Source: Cupriavidus lacunae
GTDB lineage: Bacteria; Pseudomonadota; Gammaproteobacteria; Burkholderiales; Burkholderiaceae
Assembly (NCBI RefSeq): GCF_003353055.1
Contig: NZ_QKWJ01000046.1
Location: 18,977-58,066 of the forward strand
Direction of reading: 5' to 3'
DNA length: 39,090 nt
This document shows, in pieces, positions 33,777 to 39,090 of this stretch. Every line of letters begins with the position of its first letter. Positions within the stretch are counted from its first letter, which is position 1. A program made the position numbers and the translations under genes. The notes beneath the pieces were generated by a model. The model did no database searches, was not told the origin of the DNA, and saw only the letters and a list, made by a program, of their open reading frames with translations.

Positions 33777-34544
33777 TCAGATGCTCATCCCGCCCGATAC
33801 CTCAATGCGCTGTGCATTCACCCAGCGGCTGTCGTCAGACAGCAGCGCCGCAATCATTGGGCCGACGTCGTCCGGGACGCCTGCACGGCCGAGTGCCGTC
33901 ATTTGAGCCACCATGCGATTGAGGTTCGCGTTATCGCGCAGATGGCCGCCATTGAAGTCGGTCTCGATCGCCCCTGGCGCGACCGTGTTGGCGGTGATCC
34001 GCCGGGCACCCAGTTCCTTCGCCAGCGAGCGCGTGAACACCTCGATTCCCCCCTTCATCATGGCGTACGCAGCGGTACCCGGAATAGAGAAGCGCGCAAG
34101 TCCGCTCGACACGTTGATGATGCGACCGCCGTCCGCGATCAGCGGCAAGAGCGCTTGCGTGAGGAAGAAGACGCCCTTTAGGTGGACATTCGCCAGAACG
34201 TCGAACTCCTCCTCGGTCGTTTCGCCGATGGACTTGTGCAGGCCGGTGCCGGCGTTGTTGATGAGGTAGTCGAAATGTTCGCGCCCCCACACCTTCGCTA
34301 GCACGCCCTTAACGCGCTCCGCGAACGTGGCAAAGCCCTTGCTGTCGGAGACGTTGAGCTGCAGGGCCACCGCGCTGCGACCATGCGCCTCGATCTGCTT
34401 CACGGCTTCATACGCCTGCGCCTCGCTGCCTTTGTAAGTGAGGATCACGTCGACACCCCGCTCGGCAAGCTTCAACGCGGTGTTGCGGCCCAGTCCGCGG
34501 CTGCCGCCGGTGATGAGGACGATGGGAGTCTTGGAATCGGTCAT
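33777..34544 (-). CDS. SDR family oxidoreductase
   Basis: 255 residues. Complete classical SDR active site: TGGSRGLGRNTALKLAERGV, INNAGTGLHKS, catalytic Ser in IINVSSGLARFS and YAMMK (Tyr-x3-Lys). The C-terminus reads WVNAQRIEVSGGMSI. It would reduce or oxidise an unknown carbonyl or alcohol with NAD(P)(H). GGAGA precedes ATG 34544. It is divergent from a LysR gene, the same design as the pair at 18356-20122, and is probably controlled by it. Confidence 0.92.
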   Translation of the reverse strand: MTDSKTPIVLITGGSRGLGRNTALKLAERGVDVILTYKGSEAQAYEAVKQIEAHGRSAVALQLNVSDSKGFATFAERVKGVLAKVWGREHFDYLINNAGTGLHKSIGETTEEEFDVLANVHLKGVFFLTQALLPLIADGGRIINVSSGLARFSIPGTAAYAMMKGGIEVFTRSLAKELGARRITANTVAPGAIETDFNGGHLRDNANLNRMVAQMTALGRAGVPDDVGPMIAALLSDDSRWVNAQRIEVSGGMSI

Positions 34545-34594
34545 GGAGATCTCCTAAAGATCGGTTGAGGAAGGCCACGACCAGACTTTAGAAA

Positions 34595-34652
34595 TTCTCA
34601 TGAGAAGGATAAAGGCATCAAAAGGTGCCACACTGTTCTCTGAAACAGAACA
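34595..34652. promoter_or_regulatory. Operator-like palindromes between SDR and LysR genes
   Basis: TTCTCATGAGAA at 34595-34606 is a perfect 12-base palindrome. TGTTCT at 34634-34639 and AGAACA at 34647-34652 form a perfect inverted repeat with 7 bases between. Both lie in the 119 bp between the divergent genes, as expected for LysR regulatory and activation sites. Confidence 0.55.
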
Positions 34653-34663
34653 ATAGGGGAATG

Positions 34664-35575
34664 ATGAATCTCGACGACCTCCAAATTTTCGCCAAGGTGG
34701 CCGAGCTGATGAGCTTCAGCCGAGCGGCCGAGCAAATGGGCCTTGCCAAGGGGCGCGTGTCGACCGCGGTCCAACAGCTTGAGGCGCGCGTTGGCGCCCG
34801 GCTGCTGCAGCGCACGACGCGCAGCGTGCGGCTGACGCCCGATGGGGAGCTTTTTCTCGAACGCTGTAAGGAACTGCTAACCGAAGCGGAACAGTTGGAA
34901 GTGATGTTCCAGCCGGCCGCGAGCGGCCTTACAGGACGGCTTCGCATCGACCTGCCCGGCGCATTGGCGCGTGACGTAGTCATCCCCCGCCTTCCCGAGT
35001 TCCTCGCAGCACATCCGATGCTGGAGATCGGCATCAGCACCACGGACCGACGCGTAGATCTCGTGCATGAAGGCTTTGATTGCGTGCTTCGCGTCGGCGC
35101 GCTTGGGGACTCCGACCTCGTCGCGCGTGAGTTGGGCCGCCTGCGCATGAGTAACCTTGCGAGCCCGGACTATCTGCGCACGCATGGCATTCCGCTAAAG
35201 CTGGCCGACCTGGCGAAGCACCGCGTCGTGCACTACGCTTCCACGCTAAGCGCGCAAAACGCGAGCTGGGAATATTGCGACCCGGTGGACAGCAGTGTAC
35301 GCACGTTGCCGATGCGCGCCACGGTCACGGTCAACGGCACCGATGCGTATTTGTCCGCTGCGGTCGCCGGCCTCGGTCTGATCCAGACACCAATGTTCGG
35401 AACGCAAGCGCTGGTAGATGGGGGGAAGCTCGTGGAAGTGCTGCCCCGGTTCTCCGCATCCCCGCTGCAAGTCTCGTTGCTCTATGCGCACCGGCGCCAA
35501 CTGGCGCCGCGCGTGCAGGCCGTGATGACTTGGCTCTCGCAGGTCCTGTCTCCGTACTTGGTGGAAGTGGGGTAA
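34664..35575 (+). CDS. LysR-family transcriptional regulator
   Basis: 303 residues from ATG 34664 (MNLDDLQIFAKVAELMSFSR); a second ATG lies directly before at 34661, too close to AGGGGA to be favoured. Helix-turn-helix at about 15-60 (RAAEQMGLAKGRVSTAVQQL, then RTTRSVRLTPDGELFLERC), effector domain about 88-300 with STTDRRVDLVHEGFDCVLR and VAGLGLIQTPMF. It belongs to the same CrgA/YafC-like LysR subgroup as the regulator at 19226. It is divergent from the SDR gene at 33777, which it probably controls through the palindromes between them. Confidence 0.93.
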   Translation: MNLDDLQIFAKVAELMSFSRAAEQMGLAKGRVSTAVQQLEARVGARLLQRTTRSVRLTPDGELFLERCKELLTEAEQLEVMFQPAASGLTGRLRIDLPGALARDVVIPRLPEFLAAHPMLEIGISTTDRRVDLVHEGFDCVLRVGALGDSDLVARELGRLRMSNLASPDYLRTHGIPLKLADLAKHRVVHYASTLSAQNASWEYCDPVDSSVRTLPMRATVTVNGTDAYLSAAVAGLGLIQTPMFGTQALVDGGKLVEVLPRFSASPLQVSLLYAHRRQLAPRVQAVMTWLSQVLSPYLVEVG

Positions 35576-35724
35576 CAATCAATCGCGAGCGTTCGCGGCT
35601 CGTAAGAGCAAGGGCCTCAACGGTCGCAAGGCCTGGGGGTCGGCTAGTGCTTATGCGCCGCCACACATTCCACGGACCGTGGATGCACAGGGTGGTGGCT
35701 CGGGAATTTCAGACAGGTCGCTAA

Positions 35725-35760
35725 GTGGGATGCCTGCTATATTTTCCCACGATTAGCAGG
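35725..35760 (+). promoter_or_regulatory. Interleaved inverted repeats (possible pseudoknot) covering a ribosome binding site
   Basis: GTGGGA (35725-35730) pairs with TCCCAC (35745-35750), and CCTGCTA (35733-35739) pairs with TAGCAGG (35754-35760). The four arms alternate, the order of an H-type pseudoknot with loops of 2, 5 and 3 bases. The last arm runs into AGGAG at 35758-35762, well spaced before ATG 35771. A palindrome CCACGG-A-CCGTGG lies upstream at 35670-35682. TATATT at 35738-35743 could instead be a -10 element, in which case the region is promoter DNA. Confidence 0.4.
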
Positions 35761-35905
35761 AGCATTTTTGATGAATGCGAACCGACGAAACCACTCACCG
35801 GCATTTGACGAGAGCGCAGCCGATGCTGGCAATGGCGGCCAGTCGCAGCAATCCAGCGACGAGCAGCCTAGTGACTCTCTCCATGACGAGCACCGGAGGA
35901 CGAAA

Positions 35906-36280
35906 ATGTCAACCGAGTCAGAATTGGTGCAGCAACTCTACGACGGGTTCAACGCACGAAACATTGATGCAGTTCTCGCCAAGCTCGCTGAGGATGTCGT
36001 TTGGGCGAACGGGATGGATGGTGGGCATGTTCACGGCCGGGAAGCAGTCAGGGCATACTGGACTAAGCAATGGGCGACCATCAGCCCGCATGTCGAGCCT
36101 AAGCAGATTACTCAGACGGCGGATGGTGCCACGTCAGTCGAAGTTCACCAAATTGTCCACGACCTTAAAGGCGCGCTGCTACTCGATGAGACGGTCCTTC
36201 ACGTGTTCCGTTTTGAAGGCGGTAAAGTGAAGCGTTTTGATATCAATAGCACTTCTCAGCTTTCGTCCATCGCCCACTGA
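35906..36280 (+). CDS. SnoaL-like / nuclear transport factor 2-fold protein
   Basis: 124 residues from ATG 35906 (MSTESELVQQLYDGFNARNI), with GGAGGA five bases upstream. The pattern LYDGFNARNIDAVLAKLAED, VVWANGMDGGHVHGREAVRA and FRFEGGKVKRFDI is that of small NTF2-fold SnoaL-like proteins, which include isomerases, hydratases and many ligand-binding proteins of unknown role. The same frame is open from ATG 35771, which also has a good AGGAG site and would add a 45-residue hydrophilic, low-complexity extension. Both starts may be used. Codon and base composition are less GC-rich than the neighbouring LysR gene. Confidence 0.8.
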   Translation: MSTESELVQQLYDGFNARNIDAVLAKLAEDVVWANGMDGGHVHGREAVRAYWTKQWATISPHVEPKQITQTADGATSVEVHQIVHDLKGALLLDETVLHVFRFEGGKVKRFDINSTSQLSSIAH

Positions 36281-36324
36281 TCCGGGGGATTGAGTCCGGG
36301 CCGGGCGTTACCTGCACTTCTTGA

Positions 36325-36350
36325 ATGACCGCTTAGCCTCGTTCGAATGG
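36325..36350 (+). repeat. Intergenic palindromic repeat, copy C1
   Basis: Starts ATGACCGCTTAGCC and continues CGTTCGAATGG, sharing the ATGACCG left end of the units at 20129 and 26159. It is directly followed by a further partial unit (GGCGGCTTTGGGG near 36350). Confidence 0.45.
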
Positions 36351-36465
36351 CGGCTTTGGGGAGGCTCGAAATTCCGCTTCCGGTCGGTCAGAGACGGCTG
36401 TGGCGGTCGGCCTGGCCGGCGGCAGAGACCGGCTGCCAGTTTCTGCCCTTCGCGAGGACGACATG

Positions 36466-36496
36466 GATGGCGGCTTTCCGAGGCGCAACGGACGTT
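36466..36496 (+). repeat. Intergenic palindromic repeat, copy C2
   Basis: ATGGCGGCTTTC, then CGAGGCGC and AACGGACGTTC. This aligns closely with the copy at 38052-38084 (ATGTCCGCTTTC ... CAACGGACGTTC). Confidence 0.55.
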
Positions 36497-36513
36497 CGCG
36501 CCATCACCGCGAA

Positions 36514-36560
36514 AGCCCGCAAAGAGGGCGGGCTGGGGCATCCGCCCCGCCTCCTTTTTT
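36514..36560. terminator. Double hairpin with T run between convergent genes
   Basis: AGCCCGC (36514-36520) and GCGGGCT (36528-36534) form a seven-pair stem; GGGGC (36535-36539) and GCCCC (36544-36548) form a second stem, followed by six T at 36555-36560. It lies between the SnoaL-like gene and the oppositely oriented cupin gene and could end plus-strand transcription; read on the minus strand the first stem is followed only by TTTC. Confidence 0.5.
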
Positions 36561-36572
36561 AAAGGCAGGGCC

Positions 36573-36998
36573 TTAAATCCACTGGTCGTTCACAACAGTG
36601 CGTTCGCTTGTTGCACCGTCGCCGGTGTTCACCACACCGCGCGGCTCGATCAGCAGCAGTTTCACTTCGTCATGCGCTGAGGGCTTGTGCTCGACGCCTT
36701 GCGGCACGACGGCCATCTGACCGGCACGCAGCACTATCGAGCCGTCGCCCGATGGTCCATCGCGAAAATCGATTCGCAATTCGCCGTCGAGCACGATAAA
36801 GGTCTCGTCAGTATTACCGTGATTGTGCCAGACGAATTCGCCCTTGACCTTGACGACCTTGAACTGATAATCGTTCATTTCCGCGACTATGCGCGGCTGC
36901 CAGTGGCCGTCGATCAGTGCAATCTTGCCAGCCAGGTCGATAGCCTCGCATTGGCCGCGCGCAGCGGGTACAGTGCTGGAATTTGTTGATGCGGACAT
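36573..36998 (-). CDS. Cupin-domain protein
   Basis: 141 residues. A single cupin_2 barrel: motif 1 is GEFVWHNHGNTDETFIVLDG (His-x-His, Glu, Gly), motif 2 is AGQMAVVPQGVEHKPSA. The two His, the Glu and the later His are the usual metal ligands. The family includes dioxygenases, isomerases and sensors; no specific reaction can be assigned. GAGA precedes the ATG at 36998. It lies 82 bp downstream of an AraC-family gene on the same strand and is the likely target or operon partner of that regulator. Confidence 0.9.
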   Translation of the reverse strand: MSASTNSSTVPAARGQCEAIDLAGKIALIDGHWQPRIVAEMNDYQFKVVKVKGEFVWHNHGNTDETFIVLDGELRIDFRDGPSGDGSIVLRAGQMAVVPQGVEHKPSAHDEVKLLLIEPRGVVNTGDGATSERTVVNDQWI

Positions 36999-37080
36999 CG
37001 TTCTCTCCGTTCGGGTGTGGATGCACGGTCGAGAATACGCAGCCGCCAGGGGGCGGTATTGAACGATCGTGGTTGAGTGT

Positions 37081-37908
37081 TCAGTCGCGGGGCACGTTGC
37101 CCACGATCTGGAGCCAGCGTCCTGGCGTGAGGCCGAAGGTCTTCAGGAAATGACGCGTCATGTGGCTCTGATCGGCGAAGCCGGCGTCTGCCGCCGCGCT
37201 CGCGAGCGAGATGCCTGAGAGCAGCATGCGCCGCACGGCATCGAGGCGCCGCATCGTGAAATAGCGATATGGACTTGTGCCGTAGAAGGTGCGGAAATCG
37301 TGCGAGAGGCTCCAGCGGTCGCGGCCTGTCGCGATTTCCACTTCTTCGAGCGTGACCACTCTCGTGAAATTCGCATGCAGATAGTCGCGCGCACGGCGTG
37401 CCGCGAGATAATCGCCTTTCCCTCGCGCGCGCGGCATGCCCGCGGCGGCAGCGAGCGCATGCGCAAGCTCGGCTAGCGCATCGTTTTGTTCGAGCGGCTC
37501 GAGCGTATGGCCGACGCGTTGCAGCAAGGTTTCCGTGGCCGCCGCGATACGGGGATTGGTTGTCACACCGCCCTCGAGGAACGGCAGCGTGCGGCCACCC
37601 AGCACGTCCTGAAAAAGCGCAGGCTCCACGTAAATCATGCGGTAGCGGAAGCCCTCGCCCGTACCCGCCTGGCCATCGTGCGCTTCGTCGGGATGCAGCA
37701 CGATGGTATTACCCGGCAGGCTGTCGCGCCGGCTGCGCCGATAGTTGAAACTCTGCACCCCCGCGAGCGTGCGGCCGATCGCGTACGTATCGTGGCGATG
37801 CATGGCATACGCTTTGCCCTGAAACCAGGCCTCGATGCGCTCGATGCCTTCTATCGGCTGGGCGCGCATCACCCAGTCCGGGCGCGCGGGTGCTGCCTTT
37901 TGGAGCAT
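37081..37908 (-). CDS. AraC-family transcriptional regulator
   Basis: 275 residues from ATG 37908 (MLQKAAPARPDWVMRAQPIE); a TTG at 37971 would give 296. The N-terminal arabinose-binding-like cupin domain (RHDTYAIGRTLAGVQSFNYR, VLHPDEAHDGQAG) binds an unknown effector. The C-terminal pair of helix-turn-helix motifs reads LEEVEIATGRDRWSLSHDFR with TSPYRYFTMRRLDAVRRMLL and AADAGFADQSHMTRHFLKTF with GLTPGRWLQ. Neither start has a strong ribosome binding site. It precedes the cupin gene by 82 bp and presumably controls it. Confidence 0.9.
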   Translation of the reverse strand: MLQKAAPARPDWVMRAQPIEGIERIEAWFQGKAYAMHRHDTYAIGRTLAGVQSFNYRRSRRDSLPGNTIVLHPDEAHDGQAGTGEGFRYRMIYVEPALFQDVLGGRTLPFLEGGVTTNPRIAAATETLLQRVGHTLEPLEQNDALAELAHALAAAAGMPRARGKGDYLAARRARDYLHANFTRVVTLEEVEIATGRDRWSLSHDFRTFYGTSPYRYFTMRRLDAVRRMLLSGISLASAAADAGFADQSHMTRHFLKTFGLTPGRWLQIVGNVPRD

Positions 37909-37971
37909 GACGAGTCGCAAACGAGAGTGAAATGGAATTCGCGTCGGCACGAAGCGCGCGCGTCGATTCAA

Positions 37972-38469
37972 TATATTGCCACATGAGCGCGCCTCGCGAA
38001 GCCGCGCGTCAGCGTCAAAGTGGTCGCGTCGCTCTTCGCGTTAACAACGCAGATGTCCGCTTTCTCGGCGCTCAACGGACGTTCATGTCATTGCTGCCAT
38101 GGTCCGCGATGGGTCGACTACGGCCCTTCGCCGGCTTTCGGCAAGGCTATGGCAGGACCACTACAGCTTCGGGTCGCCCTATTTGTACGGTCTGGGGTCG
38201 CACTTCCAGGGTGCACTTACTTAAGGGTGGAGGTCCCCCACGGTGGAGTCGCCCATGTCCTCTGTCTCTTCCCCCGGCACCATCGAATCCACCGTGCGTC
38301 CCTGAATCGGTCGCCGGAATCCAGGTCAATTTCTGCAAAAAGAGGGGCCCAGCATAAATGCGTCAGCCTTGTCCATGGTTGCGAGGCGAAGCGGCGAAGC
38401 GGTGCTCCCCACGGGCGTTGTCCTGTTGCTCAGGACTCATATTGGCGCTCCGCGCTGTGCGGCCGCCCT
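37972..38469. other. Intergenic region with repeat and no recognised gene
   Basis: Apart from the repeat at 38052-38084 this stretch of about 500 bp holds only short frames without family signals. It looks like a patchwork of non-coding pieces leading into the broken toxin gene. Confidence 0.45.
38052..38084 (+). repeat. Intergenic palindromic repeat, copy D
   Basis: ATGTCCGCTTTCTCGG, then CGCTCAACGGACGTTC. It matches the copy at 36466-36496 at most positions and contains the inverted halves GTCCG and CGGAC. Confidence 0.55.
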
Positions 38470-38660
38470 CGCCCGGCATGTCCATCGGAAGCACGTTACA
38501 GCTGGGCGGCGACGAGATCGACCCATTGCTCGATTTCGTCAGCCTTGGCAACATCCTGATCGCGGGTGAGCTCGATGCCCGTCTGAATCTCGCCCAGGGT
38601 GACGGCCGACAGGTACAAGTCGCCGTCGCCCACGGATCGGAGCCAGGCGACAACCGCGCC
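38470..38660 (-). pseudogene. VapC-like PIN-domain toxin fragment, frameshifted and truncated
   Basis: The frame reads VVAWLRSVGDGDLYLSAVTL then GEIQTGIELTRDQDVAKADE and IEQWVDLVAA, the middle of a type II VapC ribonuclease. The N-terminal Asp of the active site is replaced by unrelated sequence. After VDLVAA a surplus C in a CCC run shifts the frame: removing it restores AASCNVLPMD, the expected continuation. Beyond LPMD the homology ends, so the C-terminal third with further catalytic acids is gone. No VapB antitoxin gene is next to it. Confidence 0.75.
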
Positions 38661-38968
38661 TTGCAATCGCCGCCATTCTGCCGCCGGTCGTGCTGGCACA
38701 GGGACGTAAGGTGTTCTAGGCTCAATAAAGCCCCTCGGGGGGAGACCTGCCATATCACAAGGAAACATAACCTCTTGCCCATCATGTTGGTGGCGTCCCC
38801 CATGATGCTGCGGCAGGGCTGTTCGTCACGCCAGACGCACCACCGGCTTCCGCCCGAGCTACCGAGAATGGCGGCATAGCGCGCGGGCTCCCTCATTGCC
38901 ACAGTAGTGGGCTCAGCGGTAATACATTACAACAGGGAGGACGCTGGAGCTATGACGACACGAATCCG
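38661..38968. other. Gene-poor region before a possible IS end
   Basis: Short frames only, none recognised. The region separates the VapC remnant from an IS-like terminus. Confidence 0.4.
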
Positions 38969-39090
38969 AGGTATTGTCAAATCTGGTGTACGAGGGCTGA
39001 TCGTGGCCGGTTGTCAGGCGGCGAGTTTCTGCTGAACCGGCGGATTGTCTTGCGCCGGGGCACCGTCCTTGAAGGGGACGCCCTTCAAGA
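38969..39090 (-). mobile_element. Possible end of an IS256-like insertion sequence (runs off the right edge)
   Basis: The string GGTATTGTCAAATCTGG continuing TGTACGAGGGC (about 38970-38996) resembles the terminal inverted repeats of IS256-family elements, with TGTCAAA a few bases in and GTGTAC next. About 45 bp inside it a minus-strand frame ends, as a transposase gene would. Only one end is in the window, so the partner repeat and target duplication cannot be checked. Confidence 0.35.
39014..39090 (-). CDS. C-terminal 24 codons of an unidentified protein, possibly a transposase
   Basis: The minus-strand frame entering from the right edge reads LKGVPFKDGAPAQDNPPVQQ KLAA and stops with TGA at 39014-39016. 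The tail is not diagnostic of a family by itself; a transposase is suggested only by the IS-like terminus 45 bp further on. Confidence 0.35.
   Translation of the reverse strand, partial: LKGVPFKDGAPAQDNPPVQQKLAA

Noticed and set aside
35725..35760. Known preQ1 or SAM-II riboswitch
   Set aside because: The topology is similar, but the conserved A-rich tail and loop bases of those classes are absent.
1..39090. CRISPR array, tRNA, rRNA or replication origin
   Set aside because: I saw no regularly spaced direct repeats, cloverleaf or conserved rRNA stretches, nor DnaA-box or iteron clusters.

Overview
The window is high-GC DNA of a betaproteobacterium, most likely Cupriavidus or a close Burkholderiaceae relative. 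This is inferred from the gene repertoire: a Bug/TctC solute-binding protein, Burkholderia-type trimeric porin, AAHS-type MFS carrier, many SDR and LysR genes, and the MAKGQ..NREAKKP peptide start. No rRNA, tRNA, CRISPR array or complete mobile element was seen.

Left part (1-6280): the 3' end of a SulP anion transporter is followed by a DUF2252 gene. On the minus strand lies an MltF-like remnant that runs in frame into an outer-membrane Phenol_MetA_deg-type gene. Next come a membrane protein with a borrowed-looking N-terminus and a 0.5 kb non-coding stretch.

Aromatic catabolism block (6281-16682): a divergent IclR regulator faces a same-strand run: FAA-hydrolase-family enzyme, MhpA-like flavin monooxygenase (broken by a one-base deletion in a C run), type I extradiol dioxygenase, aromatic acid MFS carrier, porin, class II aldolase-type enzyme (possibly a ring-cleavage-product decarboxylase), Bug binding protein and aldehyde dehydrogenase. 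Together these read as import, ring hydroxylation, meta-cleavage and side-chain processing of an aromatic acid. A strong hairpin closes the block.

Middle (16771-25955): a minus-strand operon of two SDR genes and a cyclic-nucleotide-binding-like protein, divergent from a LysR gene. It is followed by a zone of hydrolase decay (5'-truncated epoxide hydrolase, nitrilase and alpha/beta-hydrolase scraps), a DUF6130 gene, an intact Tat-exported alpha/beta hydrolase and a CNB-thioredoxin-reductase-like fusion.

Right part (26517-39090): a TetR-controlled RND efflux system, with the outer membrane factor divergent from tetR-adaptor-pump and matching palindromes at both promoters. After it come a second divergent SDR/LysR pair, a SnoaL-like gene behind an unusual leader, a cupin gene with an AraC regulator, a broken VapC toxin gene, and what may be one end of an IS256-like element at the right edge. 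A degenerate palindromic repeat recurs in several of the intergenic spaces.
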